DNA of 64,000 nt from Planctomycetota bacterium (GTDB lineage: Bacteria; Planctomycetota; UBA1135; UBA2386), in the NCBI GenBank assembly GCA_028281765.1, contig JANQJF010000024.1, positions 54,951-118,950 of the forward strand, read 5' to 3'. The translations under genes and the position numbers were made by a program. Position 1 is the stretch's first letter, and each line of letters starts with the position of its first letter. Below, in pieces: positions 27,294 through 36,721 of this stretch. Under the pieces are notes generated by a model. The model did no database searches. It was not told where the DNA came from and saw only the letters and a program-made list of their open reading frames with translations.

Positions 27294-27752
27294 ATGACCA
27301 CTCACGAAACGAAGTCGGCCTGGGACACCCTCACCGCGCGCGAATTGATGCAGACCGAGATCGTCGCGATCTCGGCTCGCGCGCCGCTGACGGATGTCGA
27401 GAAGCTCCTGGGCGAGCATCGCATCGGCGGCGTGCCGGTCACGAACGAAGCCGGTCAGGTCGTCGGCGTGCTTTCCATGCGCGACCTCGTCGAGCACTGG
27501 GCGGACAACCCGGATTCCCACCCGAACCAGCGAGCCGACAACGACGCCACGTCGGAAACCGACGCGGACTACGTCGCCGGCGACATCATGAACGACGAAG
27601 TGTTCACGGTCGACGCGAACGCAACCGCGCGCGAAGTCGCCCGTGAAATGACCCAGCGGCACGTGCATCGACTGCTCGTGAAGGATCACGACAAGCACGT
27701 CGGCCTGGTCACCGCTTTCGACATCCTGCAGCACGTCGTCGACGGCGTGTGA
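27294..27752 (+). CDS. Tandem CBS-domain protein
   Basis: Two CBS domains fill the 152 residues: LTARELMQTEIVAISARAPL with GVPVTNEAGQVVGVLSMRDL, then VAGDIMNDEVFTVDANAT with HRLLVKDHDKHVGLVTAFDI. Such proteins bind adenine nucleotides and act as energy sensors. An AGGGGA element precedes ATG 27294. A tandem universal stress protein follows directly, suggesting a joint stress role. Confidence 0.93.
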   Translation: MTTHETKSAWDTLTARELMQTEIVAISARAPLTDVEKLLGEHRIGGVPVTNEAGQVVGVLSMRDLVEHWADNPDSHPNQRADNDATSETDADYVAGDIMNDEVFTVDANATAREVAREMTQRHVHRLLVKDHDKHVGLVTAFDILQHVVDGV

Positions 27753-27775
27753 CCGAGAACCCAACGAGGAGCATC

Positions 27776-28669
27776 GTGGACAAGCCCACCATCATCGTGC
27801 CGACGGACCTGTCGGCGTGTGCCAACTCGGCGTTGCCGCCGGCGCTCGCGATGGCGCGCGCCCTCGACGCCGAGATTCTCTTCCTGCACGTCGCGGAACT
27901 GCCGTTCAACTACGCGGGCTTCGGCCTGAGCGCGGACGCGCTCGTGACGATGCAGCAGGACATCCAGGAGACCGTCGACAGGGAGCTCGACGCGCTGAAG
28001 CAGCAGTGCGAGGGCATCGTCACTCGTGACGAAACCCGGCCCGGCAACGCGGCACTGGAGATCGTCGCGGTCGCAGAACGCGAGAACGCCGCGATGATCA
28101 TCATGGCGACGCACGGGTACACTGGTCTGCGGCGCTGGTGGCTCGGCAGCACGACCGACCGCGTGCTGCGGACCGCGCCGTGCCAGGTGCTCTCGGTGCG
28201 GCCGCCCGAAGACGGCGAGGAGCTGCCGCGGACGTTCCGCAAGATCCTCGTGCCGACCGACTTCTCGGACGACGCGCAGACGGCGCTCCCGATCGCCCTC
28301 GACCTGGCCGAACGCCAGAACGACGCCGAGATCGTCCTCGTCCACGTCGAGACCCCGAACGACTACGTCGCGTTCGACGTCGCGCTGACGACGAAGTCGG
28401 AGTACCACGACCAGCTGGCCGCGAAGCTCCAAGAGATGCGTGACGAGATCGGCGATCGCGTGACGTGCCGCACCCAGCTGCTGCACGGCGATGTCGAGAC
28501 GGAACTGTCCGAGCTCGCAGCGCGCGAGAAGGCCGACCTGATCGTGATCTCGAGCCACGGCCGCACGGGCGCACGCCGGCTCGTCCTCGGCAGCAACACC
28601 GCGCGCCTCGCGTGTGCGGCGCCGTGCCCGGTGCTGACCGTGCGCGCCGAGGTGATGGCGGAGACCTAG
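27776..28669 (+). CDS. Tandem universal stress protein (UspA family)
   Basis: Two Usp domains are present. Each has the ATP-binding pattern: GYTGLRRWWLGSTTDRV in the first and GRTGARRLVLGSNTARL in the second. Both begin with the usual strand (TIIVPTDLSACANSA, RKILVPTDFSDDAQTA). I prefer GTG 27776, which has a GAGGAG element six bases upstream, over GTG 27749. The gene follows the CBS protein and ends four bases into the convergent coaC-like gene. Confidence 0.93.
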   Translation: MDKPTIIVPTDLSACANSALPPALAMARALDAEILFLHVAELPFNYAGFGLSADALVTMQQDIQETVDRELDALKQQCEGIVTRDETRPGNAALEIVAVAERENAAMIIMATHGYTGLRRWWLGSTTDRVLRTAPCQVLSVRPPEDGEELPRTFRKILVPTDFSDDAQTALPIALDLAERQNDAEIVLVHVETPNDYVAFDVALTTKSEYHDQLAAKLQEMRDEIGDRVTCRTQLLHGDVETELSELAAREKADLIVISSHGRTGARRLVLGSNTARLACAAPCPVLTVRAEVMAET

Positions 28670-29211
28670 TCCGCAGGCTCGTCACCGAGCAGAGCCGCGA
28701 GGATCTGCTCGGGCTCGACCATCCGGCCGGCGCCGTCGTAGCCTTCGGCGAGATGACCCTCGACGGGGCCGAGCACTTCGAAGCCGCGGTCACGGAGCGT
28801 CGCGACGTTGCGCTGCACGGCCGTGTCGCGCCACATCGCGTCGTTCATCGCGGGGCAGATCACACGACGGGATTCACAGACGACCGCGGCGAGACACACG
28901 GCGTCACTGCACGCGCCCGCTGCGAGCCGCGCGAGCAATCCGGCGGTCGCCGGAGCGATGACGAAGCAGTCCGCCTTCGGCGCGACGATGTGCGGCACCG
29001 AACCGTCGACATCGACCTGCGTCGACGTCAGGATCGCGGGCTTGCCGGTGAGACCCTCGAACGTGCGCGCGCCGATGAACTGCAGCGCGCCGGGCGTGAG
29101 CGCAGCGCGCACTTCTACACCGCGCTGCACGAGCTGGCTCGCGAGCGCCGCGGCCTTGAACGCGGCGATCCCGCCGCCGACGCCGAGCAGGACGCTGCGC
29201 ACCGCGGTCAC
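28666..29211 (-). CDS. Phosphopantothenoylcysteine decarboxylase (CoaC domain only)
   Basis: The 181-residue flavoprotein matches the N-terminal half of CoaBC: LLGVGGGIAAFKAAALASQL, the flavin and substrate residues around PKADCFVIAPATAG, and the catalytic PAMNDAMW motif. It decarboxylates 4'-phospho-N-pantothenoylcysteine in coenzyme A synthesis. The CoaB synthetase half is absent, so it must lie elsewhere if the pathway is complete. gmk and yicC lie upstream, an order common in bacteria. Confidence 0.9.
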   Translation of the reverse strand: MTAVRSVLLGVGGGIAAFKAAALASQLVQRGVEVRAALTPGALQFIGARTFEGLTGKPAILTSTQVDVDGSVPHIVAPKADCFVIAPATAGLLARLAAGACSDAVCLAAVVCESRRVICPAMNDAMWRDTAVQRNVATLRDRGFEVLGPVEGHLAEGYDGAGRMVEPEQILAALLGDEPAD

Positions 29212-29768
29212 AGACCGATCAGCTCCTGGACCTCTGCAATCGCCTTCTCGAGGTCCTCGTTGACGACGACGTGGTCGTAGAGCGACTGGGCTTCCATCTC
29301 GCGCGCCGCGATCTCGAGACGGCGGGCGATCTCCTCGGCGTTGTCGGTGCCGCGCGCCTTCAACCGCCTTTCGATCTCATCGAGGCTCGGCGGCGCGATG
29401 AATACGTACTTCGCATCCAGGTCGGCGTCGCGGAGCTGCTGCGTGCCCTGCACTTCGATCTCGAGAATGAACACGCGCCCGGCTTCGCGCGCCGTCACCA
29501 TCGGCGCGGCGAGCGTGCCGTAGTGGTTGCCGCTGTACGTCGCGTGTTCGACGAACTCCCCCGCCGCGACGCGGCGCTCGAAGTCGTCCTTGGTCAGAAA
29601 GTGGTAGTCGACGCCGTCGACCTCGTGCTCGCGCTTTGGGCGCGTGGTCGCGGATACCGAGAATTCGACGCGCGGATCCTTCTTGAGCTCGCGGCAGACC
29701 GAAGTCTTGCCCGCGCCCGAAGGGCCCGACATCACGACGACTCGTCCTTGCGTGGTTGCCATGCTCAC
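29208..29768 (-). CDS. gmk: Guanylate kinase
   Basis: The P-loop MSGPSGAGKTSV, the SVSATTRPKREHEVDG lid region and the EVQGTQQLRD segment identify guanylate kinase, which phosphorylates GMP to GDP. GTG 29768 and ATG 29762 are both possible starts. The gene sits 10 nt after yicC and overlaps the coaC-like gene by four bases. Confidence 0.96.
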   Translation of the reverse strand: MSMATTQGRVVVMSGPSGAGKTSVCRELKKDPRVEFSVSATTRPKREHEVDGVDYHFLTKDDFERRVAAGEFVEHATYSGNHYGTLAAPMVTAREAGRVFILEIEVQGTQQLRDADLDAKYVFIAPPSLDEIERRLKARGTDNAEEIARRLEIAAREMEAQSLYDHVVVNEDLEKAIAEVQELIGL

Positions 29769-29778
29769 AGCCGGGGTC

Positions 29779-30675
29779 TCACTCGAGATTGGCAGCTTGT
29801 TCCTTCAACTTGTCGACGGAGGACTTCATCGCGACGACGCTGTGCGCGACGCGGACGTCCGGAGACTTGCTGCCGAGAGTGTTCACCTCGCGCAGGATCT
29901 CCTGCAACAGAAACTCGACGTCGCGGCCAACCGGCCCTCCGCCCGACATCTTCTCGCGCGTTCGCGCGATGTGCGCAGCGAGCCGCTGCATCTCTTCGGC
30001 GACGTCGACCTTATCCGCGAACAGCGCGACCTCGCGGATCACGTGCTCGGGCTCAAGCTGCGTCGCGTGCTGATCCAAGAACTCGTTGACGCGCGCGAGC
30101 AGGTTCGCGCGGTGCTCGGTGACGATCTCGGGCACGCGCTCCTGGACGGAAGCGAGCTCCGTCGCGAGCTCACCGAGGTGGTCGTGCATCGCCCCGAGCG
30201 TCTCCGCGCCCTCTTCGACGCGGTGCTCCACCAGTCGATCGAGAGCGTCGTCGAACAGCGCGGCGAGCTCTTCCGACGGCTCCCACGAGGTGCGCGACCG
30301 GTCCGACGACGCTGACGACACGACGCCGGGAATCGACAGCACGTCTCGCAGCTCGGGCCCTTCCACCCCGGTCGCCGCGGAGAGTTCGCGCAGGCGCTTG
30401 GCCGCCGCGGCGAACGCCTCCGCGTCGACGCTCTGCTCGACGCGCCGCACGGGTTCGACGACGTCGATCGCGACCTGGACCGTGCCGCGCTTGAAGCGGT
30501 CACGAATGCGCTTCTCGATCGCCGTCTCGAGCCCCAGACATTCCGGGGCCATGCGGTAGCGGATCGTCAGACCCTTGCCGTTGACGGAGCGGAACTCGAC
30601 GGTCACACGCCCGAGCTCACACGCTCCGGTCGAGCTCCCGGAGCCGGTCATTCCGTGGACGGCTCGCGCGGGCAT
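29779..30675 (-). CDS. yicC: YicC/YloC family endoribonuclease
   Basis: The protein opens with the family's MTGSGSS segment and EFRSVNGKGLTIRYR, and ends with QEILREVNTLGSKSPD, both diagnostic. YicC-type proteins are RNases implicated in sRNA and mRNA turnover. About 298 residues is the usual length. It begins the yicC-gmk-coaC run; secG lies nearby, 9 nt upstream on the same strand. Confidence 0.95.
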   Translation of the reverse strand: MPARAVHGMTGSGSSTGACELGRVTVEFRSVNGKGLTIRYRMAPECLGLETAIEKRIRDRFKRGTVQVAIDVVEPVRRVEQSVDAEAFAAAAKRLRELSAATGVEGPELRDVLSIPGVVSSASSDRSRTSWEPSEELAALFDDALDRLVEHRVEEGAETLGAMHDHLGELATELASVQERVPEIVTEHRANLLARVNEFLDQHATQLEPEHVIREVALFADKVDVAEEMQRLAAHIARTREKMSGGGPVGRDVEFLLQEILREVNTLGSKSPDVRVAHSVVAMKSSVDKLKEQAANLE

Positions 30676-30684
30676 CGCTGCGGA

Positions 30685-30921
30685 CTACCCGAGGTGCCAG
30701 ACCGTGTGCAGCAGCAGCGCGCTGCCGAGGAAGATGCCGGCCAGCAGGAACGTGAACTTGTTGATGCCGCCCGACTTCACGCCGAACGTCTCCGCGCCGA
30801 CGCCGCCGAAGGCTTCGGCCAGGCCGCCGCCCTTACTCTCCTGCAGCAGGATCACGATGCTCATCAGCAGCGCGGACCCGAACAGCAGCACCCACAACAC
30901 TAGTTTGATCGCGTACCACAT
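30685..30921 (-). CDS. secG: Preprotein translocase subunit SecG
   Basis: The 78-residue protein has two membrane helices separated by the SecG loop with LLQESKGGGLAEAFGG. It stabilises SecYE during export. It follows tpiA by 5 nt, a frequent arrangement, and the next gene is yicC. Confidence 0.93.
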   Translation of the reverse strand: MWYAIKLVLWVLLFGSALLMSIVILLQESKGGGLAEAFGGVGAETFGVKSGGINKFTFLLAGIFLGSALLLHTVWHLG

Positions 30922-30926
30922 ACTGA

Positions 30927-31688
30927 TTACTGGTCGAATTCGATGATCGGGATGAACGAGTCGGGCTTGAGGCTCGCGCCGCCGACCAGGGCTCCGTCGA
31001 CATCCTCGATCGCCAAAAGGCCGCGGATGTTATCGGGCTTGACGCTTCCACCGTACAAGATTCGCGTCAGTTCCGCGGCTTCCGGTCCGAGCTTGTTGTG
31101 GATCCACTTGCGGATGAAGGCATGGGCCTCGCCGGCCTGCTCCGGGGTGGCGACCTCGCCCGTGCCGATCGCCCAGACCGGCTCGTAGGCGATCGTGACC
31201 CGGCGCATCTCCTCCGGCTGGACGTCGCAGAGGCCGGCGTCGAGCTGGCGACGCAGGAGCCGCTCGGTGCGGTTCGCCTGGCGCTCCTCGAGCTTCTCGC
31301 CGACGCAGAGGATCGGCAGGAGGGCCTCGTCGAGGGCCTTCCGGACCTTCCGGCCCGACCAGTCGTTCGGCTCGCGGAAGATGTGGCGGCGCTCGGAGTG
31401 GCCGATCAGGACCCGGTCCGCGCCGACCTCGCGCAGCATGTTGGCGCTGGTCTCGCCCGTGTAGGCCCCCTCGGACTCGAAGTGGAAGTTCTGCGCGCCG
31501 ATCCCGAGCGGCGAGCCCTGGGCCACCGCGGACACGTCGGCGAGATAGACGGACGGCGCGAAGATCGCGACTTCCCGGTCGTTCCCGTCGCCGAGTCGAC
31601 CCTTGATCGTCTTGATGAGGTCGAGCGCGTGGGACCGGTCGAGGTTCATCTTCCAGTTGCCGGCAATGTAGGGTTTGCGCCCGTCCAT
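30927..31688 (-). CDS. tpiA: Triosephosphate isomerase
   Basis: The motifs IAGNWKMN, IGHSERR, the catalytic AYEPVWAIGTG and LYGGSVKPDN identify TIM, which interconverts DHAP and glyceraldehyde-3-phosphate. The 253-residue length is normal. It abuts the DAHP synthase stop with no gap and precedes secG. Confidence 0.97.
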   Translation of the reverse strand: MDGRKPYIAGNWKMNLDRSHALDLIKTIKGRLGDGNDREVAIFAPSVYLADVSAVAQGSPLGIGAQNFHFESEGAYTGETSANMLREVGADRVLIGHSERRHIFREPNDWSGRKVRKALDEALLPILCVGEKLEERQANRTERLLRRQLDAGLCDVQPEEMRRVTIAYEPVWAIGTGEVATPEQAGEAHAFIRKWIHNKLGPEAAELTRILYGGSVKPDNIRGLLAIEDVDGALVGGASLKPDSFIPIIEFDQ

Positions 31689-32534
31689 CTACGTTCCTTC
31701 CGTTTTCCGTGCGGCGCCGACGCTCAACTCGAGCTCCGGCCGAATGATGGTCCGTCCGAGTAGGGGCGCCCAGCGCTCGAACTCGGTCATCAAAGCTGAG
31801 AACTCGTCCGGGCGCAGCGCCTGATCCGCGTCGCACCGGGCCGATTCCGGATTCGGGTGCACTTCGATCAGCAGCCCATCGGCACCGGCGGCGAGGGCCG
31901 CCCGCGCCATCGCGGGGACGAGTGCCGCCCGTCCGGTGGCATGGCTCGGATCGACGACCACGGGGGCGCCGGTGCGGGCCTTGAGGACCGGCACCGCCGC
32001 CAGGTCGAGCAGGTTGCGCGTCGCGGGGTCGAAGCCGCGCACGCCGCGCTCGCAGAGGATCACCTGCTCGTTGCCCTCGCGGTAGACGTACTCGGCCGCG
32101 AACAGCAGCTCATCGACCGTCGCCGCGTTGCCCCGCTTCAGCAGGACGGGTCGGCCGGAGCGGCCGACCTCGCGCAGCAGCGGGAAGTTCTGCATGCTGC
32201 GCGAGCCGATCTGCAGCAGCTCCGCGTGCTCCGCAACGATCGCAACGTCGCGCGGATCCATCACTTCCGTCACGACCGGCAGCCCGGTCTCGCGCGACGC
32301 CTCGCGCAGGAGCTCCAGGCCGGCCACGCCGAGCCCCTGGAACGAATCGGGCGACGTCCGCGGCTTGAAGGCTCCGCCGCGCAGCATCGAGGCCCCGGCC
32401 GACGCGACCGAACGAGCCGCCGAGAGCAGCTGGTCCCGATCCTCGACCGCGCACGGACCGGCCATGACGACGACCTGGTCCGGGCCGAAATGTACTCCGC
32501 CGGAAATCGCGATTGTCTGAGTCGTTGGGGTCAC
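31689..32534 (-). CDS. 3-deoxy-7-phosphoheptulonate (DAHP) synthase, type I beta
   Basis: The sequence [66 protein letters not shown] and VVDPSHATG define the DAHP/KDO8P synthase fold. It is most like the AroA/AroG-type I beta enzyme that starts the shikimate pathway. There is no N-terminal ACT domain. The start is uncertain: GTG 32534 suits the family, whereas the frame stays open to 32666 with an unrelated Pro-rich extension. Confidence 0.9.
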   Translation of the reverse strand: MTPTTQTIAISGGVHFGPDQVVVMAGPCAVEDRDQLLSAARSVASAGASMLRGGAFKPRTSPDSFQGLGVAGLELLREASRETGLPVVTEVMDPRDVAIVAEHAELLQIGSRSMQNFPLLREVGRSGRPVLLKRGNAATVDELLFAAEYVYREGNEQVILCERGVRGFDPATRNLLDLAAVPVLKARTGAPVVVDPSHATGRAALVPAMARAALAAGADGLLIEVHPNPESARCDADQALRPDEFSALMTEFERWAPLLGRTIIRPELELSVGAARKTEGT

Positions 32535-32616
32535 CGCAGGCGGCGTCTGCGCACCGTGGAGGGGGCCAGTAGAGCGGGAAGCGTAGGATGCAATCCTGGG
32601 GGGGTCAAACAATTGC

Positions 32617-32732
32617 GGGCACGGGTCTCGGGTCATGAGAAACGTGGGCGGGGCCCGGGTCACCACCGCGCAGGCGCAGGCGCAAGCGCACGCGCAGTGG
32701 TGCCCGTAGCCCCTGACCCGCGACTCGTGCCC
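32617..32732. other. Long nested imperfect hairpin in the intergenic region
   Basis: The outer arms (32617-32634 and 32715-32732) pair with few mismatches. The inner arms (32650-32666 and 32697-32713) pair around CACCAC/GTGGTG. The 30-nt loop is a GCGCAG-type repeat. This could be a strong transcription barrier between the convergent DAHP synthase and glycosidase sides, or a structured RNA. Both neighbours are on the minus strand, so it may lie between two transcription units. Confidence 0.5.
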
Positions 32733-32768
32733 CCTGGCCCGTGCCCCGAATCCAGCGCTGCAGCCCCC

Positions 32769-34073
32769 TTACCAGTTCAGAACGGACATGTAGTCCTGCA
32801 CTGCCTGCGCCCCCGGAGCGAGCAGGAACACCACCGGACTCGTGAACGAAGTGAACGGGATCGCGGACGGGATGATCATCCCGTCGAAGCGGATGAACGT
32901 CCCCGGCGGCGCGAGCGGGTCGGGGATGATCAGGTTCGTCGCGAGGACGCCCCAGACCTGGCCGGCGACGTCATGCGTCTCGAGGTCATTGATGAAGCTG
33001 CCGAGATTGCCGAGATGGCCCGCCTTGTTGCGGTCGTAGAACTCGGAGCACACGACCGGCAGACCGAGCTGCTGCCCCATCGCCGCGTTCTGCGCGACGA
33101 CTTGGCCGAACGACGGCTGCGCGTCGTAGCAGTGGAACGACAGGTAGGTCTGCTTGACGCCGTTCTGCACGAGCGTGTTGTAGTTCTGCAGCGTCATCGC
33201 GTTGTTCGCGAAGCCGACGGTCATCTCCGGGAACGGGGCACCCGGGGTCTGGTGCGCCAGCTGCAGACGCTGGTAGGTCATCCGGAAGAGTTCCATCTGC
33301 TGCGCGAAGATCAGGTTGCAGCAGTCGTTCTCGTTGAAGAGGTCGTAGGAGCCGAACGCGCGCTTGCCGTCCGGGTCGGTCGCGAAGAAGTTGCCGATCG
33401 CGTCGACGTAGTCCTGACACTTCTGCTGGAGGTTGTTCGGCCAGGTCGACATGACGCCGTTGTAGGGCGCCTCGAACAGGCTGTTGCCCGGGAAGTCGTG
33501 GAGGACCATCTGCCACGGTTCGCCGAAGCTCAGGACGGTCTGGTACGGCACGTTCGACACGCTGAGCGTGTAGGTCGACGCGACGTTCTGGATCGTCATG
33601 TGCAAGTTGGCGTCGTACGACACGGTGTTCGGGTCGACCGCGAGATACAGCGGCACGAACACGTTCGACGTCGTGTTCCACATCACGAACGTGATGACGA
33701 TCCGGTTCTGTACGCAGGCCTTGGCGAGCGTCTTGAGGTTCGCCATGTAGTCGGCCGGATTGACCAGCCAGCCGTAGAACGACGGGAAGATCCGGATGCA
33801 GTTGACGCGCGCCTTCTCGATCTGCGAGATCTCGGCGTAGGTCTGCGTCGCGCTGAACGCGCCATCGAGCGACACGTTGTTCGCGGTCAGCATGTTGAGC
33901 GCATTGCTGATGCCCAGCGTCGTGCTCGGGAAGTAGTTCGTGCCCTTGAACTCGGCCGGCTTGGGTCGGCTACCGATGCCCTGCGCGGACACCGAGGTCC
34001 CGAGGCCGAGAACACATGCGAACACGAGTGCCAGGAGCGGCACGCGGCGCAGTCTTTCCATCCGTGGGTTCAT
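32769..34073 (-). CDS. Secreted TIM-barrel glycoside hydrolase-like protein
   Basis: A signal peptide (LALVFACVLGLGTSVSAQ) is followed by a clan-A-type barrel pattern. Candidate acid/base and nucleophile glutamates are in YDLFNENDCC and VVCSEFYDRN. The overall look is of the GH5-like cellulase superfamily, with uncertain substrate. The 434-residue protein is exported and probably acts on polysaccharide outside the cell. It stands alone between intergenic stretches. Confidence 0.7.
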   Translation of the reverse strand: MNPRMERLRRVPLLALVFACVLGLGTSVSAQGIGSRPKPAEFKGTNYFPSTTLGISNALNMLTANNVSLDGAFSATQTYAEISQIEKARVNCIRIFPSFYGWLVNPADYMANLKTLAKACVQNRIVITFVMWNTTSNVFVPLYLAVDPNTVSYDANLHMTIQNVASTYTLSVSNVPYQTVLSFGEPWQMVLHDFPGNSLFEAPYNGVMSTWPNNLQQKCQDYVDAIGNFFATDPDGKRAFGSYDLFNENDCCNLIFAQQMELFRMTYQRLQLAHQTPGAPFPEMTVGFANNAMTLQNYNTLVQNGVKQTYLSFHCYDAQPSFGQVVAQNAAMGQQLGLPVVCSEFYDRNKAGHLGNLGSFINDLETHDVAGQVWGVLATNLIIPDPLAPPGTFIRFDGMIIPSAIPFTSFTSPVVFLLAPGAQAVQDYMSVLNW

Positions 34074-34441
34074 TCGTCTCGTCTTCAGGGCAGTAGGGGC
34101 GTGGCGTGGGAACCTCCCGCCCGGAACCGTCCGGGGACGGAGCCGTCAGATCGGGCCGAAGGTCAGGAATCGTATCTCGGTGTGGAAAAGTGGACAAGTC
34201 CGGACATCTGCCCGAACCACCGCCGATGCACGGGTTTGCATCGCTTCTGATGCGGAAGACAGCATGCCACGGTAAGCACCGGGACAGGATCGCGGCGTGC
34301 CGCGGGCGCTCCATTCCGAGACGAAGCGGCAGGTCCCTTCGATCCGCAGTCGGGGTTCGGCAACAGCCGGAGCGACGCGGACGCCGCGTCGTCCCCATTC
34401 TCCTCAAGCAGCGCAAGCCCGCTCTCGATGACATGGGCTAG
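34074..34441. other. Intergenic region between divergent glycosidase-like and methyltransferase genes
   Basis: No gene is supported. Two short palindromic stems are visible: CCGTCC-GG-GGACGG near 34127-34140 and GATGCA-CGGGTT-TGCATC near 34228-34245. These may be regulatory, but no recognised box is present. Divergent promoters are expected. Confidence 0.4.
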
Positions 34442-35176
34442 ATGGCAACGCAGACGACGCGCGATCACGATCTGTTCGAACTGTTCGCCGAGTACTCGGG
34501 GAGCGACGTCGACGAGATCCGCCAGATGGCCGCCTACTACGGCAACATCAACCTCATCGAATGGGCGGAGTGCGGCGGCACGACGTGGGAGGAGCGAGCA
34601 CGGCAGTTCTACGAACGCGCCGACGGCTACGTCTTCGACCTGATCCAAGCCAACCGCTCCAGGGACAACGTGCGCTCGATCTACGAGCGCTTCGGTCACT
34701 GGCAGTGGCTCGTCGAGAGCGGGCCGGAGGTGCTCGAGTTCGGCGGCGGTCTCGGGCTGACGTGCTCGCTGTTCCGCGGACTGGGACGGCGCGTCACGTA
34801 CGTCGATCTCGACACCGTCGTGTCGCGATTCGCGCGGTGGTACTTCGAGCGCACGAACCAGACCGACATCGAGATGTGGATCACGCCGCAGGAGCAGCTC
34901 GTGCTGCCCGAGGGGCGCCAGTGGGACTTCGTGTTCTCCGACTCCGTCATCGAGCACGTCCCGGACCCGGCGGCGACGGTCGATCGGCTCGCGCACGCGG
35001 TGCGCCCCGGCGGCACGCTCTACATGATCATCGACGCGCACAACGTGAACGCGGACTTCCCGATGCATCGCCACGTGTACCTGCAGGAGTTGCTCGAGGG
35101 CTCCGAACTGCTGCGCTCGATGGAGCACGTCAAGCACGACGGCGACGGGCTCAACGCGTTCCGCCGGCCGAGCTGA
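34442..35176 (+). CDS. Class I SAM-dependent methyltransferase
   Basis: The SAM site is the VLEFGGGLGLTCSLF loop, followed by VTYVDLDTV and the post-motif FVFSDSVIEHVPDPAATVDR, as in class I small-molecule methyltransferases. An N-terminal helical extension of about 75 residues is not recognised. Substrate is unknown. The gene is 35 nt upstream of a secreted-protein gene on the same strand. Confidence 0.85.
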   Translation: MATQTTRDHDLFELFAEYSGSDVDEIRQMAAYYGNINLIEWAECGGTTWEERARQFYERADGYVFDLIQANRSRDNVRSIYERFGHWQWLVESGPEVLEFGGGLGLTCSLFRGLGRRVTYVDLDTVVSRFARWYFERTNQTDIEMWITPQEQLVLPEGRQWDFVFSDSVIEHVPDPAATVDRLAHAVRPGGTLYMIIDAHNVNADFPMHRHVYLQELLEGSELLRSMEHVKHDGDGLNAFRRPS

Positions 35177-35211
35177 GAAACCGAGGTGCGCTGCGGGGCT
35201 ATGATGCCCGC

Positions 35212-36717
35212 ATGAGGCTCGCCCTGGGATGCCTGATCGTCGCGGCTGCGCTGCTCGCCCCCGCGGCGGCGCAGAGCACGTGGCGCGTCGAGGGCATCGT
35301 GGTCGACGAAACCGGCGAACCCGTGCCCCTCGCGAAGCTCCACGTCGAGGTCCGTCGACCGGTGCAGGCACACGTCGCACCGCTGCTCCGCCGGTCGCCG
35401 CTCCCCCACTCGTGGACGGCGAAGGACGGTAGATTCGGACTGCTGTTCCAGATCGACCACCTCGCGCTCGCGAGACACCCGACGACTCGTCTGCAGCTCG
35501 TCGTCGAGCGCGACGGGCATCGCTCCTGGTTCGAACAGCTCCCGACGGATCTGCGGAAGTGGAGAGCCGGCACGATTCGCCTCCCGAAGACCAGCGACGA
35601 CGAGCGAACGACGCTGCGCGTTCGGCCGGCCATCCCGGGCAGCGTCGTGCTCGTCAAGCACTCGAAGGGCATCCTCGACTCGGCGCTCGCCGACGAACTC
35701 GCGTTCACCCGCGCCTACCCGCTCCCGGCCCACGGCGTCGTCCGATTCGACACGCCGGTAGGACCCGACTTTTCGGTCACGACCCGGCTCGAGGCCGTCG
35801 TGATCGCGCCGGGGTTCAGCGGCACGCACGCCTTCCCGCTCGGTAAGGACTCCACGATCGAACTCGGCGACGGCTGGGAGAACGCGTCGTCCGGCGTCGC
35901 GCGGACGGACGGCAGACCCGTGACCGGACTCCGCATGCTGCACCGCTGTCCCGACGGTGAGGTCCGCTGGTTTCCGATGCGCGACGGCGTGCTGCGGTTC
36001 GACGCGCTGACACGAGCGATCGCGGTCACGGCCGACGGCTGCCGCATCGCGCCGGTCCCGGGCCACGGCTACGCCTGCAAGCTCGAGCCGCTCACCGCGA
36101 ACACCGAATCGCGCGAGCGGAAACTCGTCGACGAACTCGGCTTCGCGCGCGACGGCGTGCACGTTCGCCGTCTGCCGTTCGAACTGTGGCCGTGGCACAC
36201 GCGACTCGATCGACGCTACCGACGCATCCCCGCCGAGGTCTCCGACGAACGCGGCGTCGTGACGTTGCCGCCCCTGGATCCGGCGGTGCCGAGCTTCGTC
36301 TTGTTCGAACGCGACGGCAGTGAGCCGCGTGCGTTCATCGAGGTGCCGGACGGAACGATCGAGATCCGGTCCCAGAAGTTCGCGGCGCTGCACCTCGAAG
36401 TCACGACCGGAGACGGGTCGCCGCCACCCCACGGCGTGCCGGTGTCCGTCGAGTATCTGAGCGGACGTCTCCCGCGATGGGGCAAGCCCCCGCCTCCGAT
36501 CCTCCCCGACTGGCTCGAACCGGTCGCCGCGTTCGGCTGGACCGACCGACGCGGGCAAACCAAGCTGCGCGTGCCGCTGCGGAAGGGCGTCGAACTCGAG
36601 GTGTACGTGCTGTCGCCGGAGCGCATGCTCGCGTCGCACGACCTCGGTCTCGAAGTCGAAGAAGATCGACGTCTGAGCTTCGACCTGCAGGATCTGGTCG
36701 AAGCTCAGTTCCGCTAG
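35212..36717 (+). CDS. Secreted protein with an N-terminal carboxypeptidase-regulatory-like domain
   Basis: ATG 35212 gives a signal peptide (CLIVAAALLAPAAAQ). A beta-sandwich of the carboxypeptidase-regulatory type follows (VEGIVVDETGEPVPLAKLHV). The remaining 400 residues are beta-rich and of unknown family, with a later similar strand pattern near residues 390-430. Such proteins are abundant in Planctomycetota. No catalytic motif is evident. Confidence 0.75.
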   Translation: MRLALGCLIVAAALLAPAAAQSTWRVEGIVVDETGEPVPLAKLHVEVRRPVQAHVAPLLRRSPLPHSWTAKDGRFGLLFQIDHLALARHPTTRLQLVVERDGHRSWFEQLPTDLRKWRAGTIRLPKTSDDERTTLRVRPAIPGSVVLVKHSKGILDSALADELAFTRAYPLPAHGVVRFDTPVGPDFSVTTRLEAVVIAPGFSGTHAFPLGKDSTIELGDGWENASSGVARTDGRPVTGLRMLHRCPDGEVRWFPMRDGVLRFDALTRAIAVTADGCRIAPVPGHGYACKLEPLTANTESRERKLVDELGFARDGVHVRRLPFELWPWHTRLDRRYRRIPAEVSDERGVVTLPPLDPAVPSFVLFERDGSEPRAFIEVPDGTIEIRSQKFAALHLEVTTGDGSPPPHGVPVSVEYLSGRLPRWGKPPPPILPDWLEPVAAFGWTDRRGQTKLRVPLRKGVELEVYVLSPERMLASHDLGLEVEEDRRLSFDLQDLVEAQFR

Positions 36718-36721
36718 CGGA

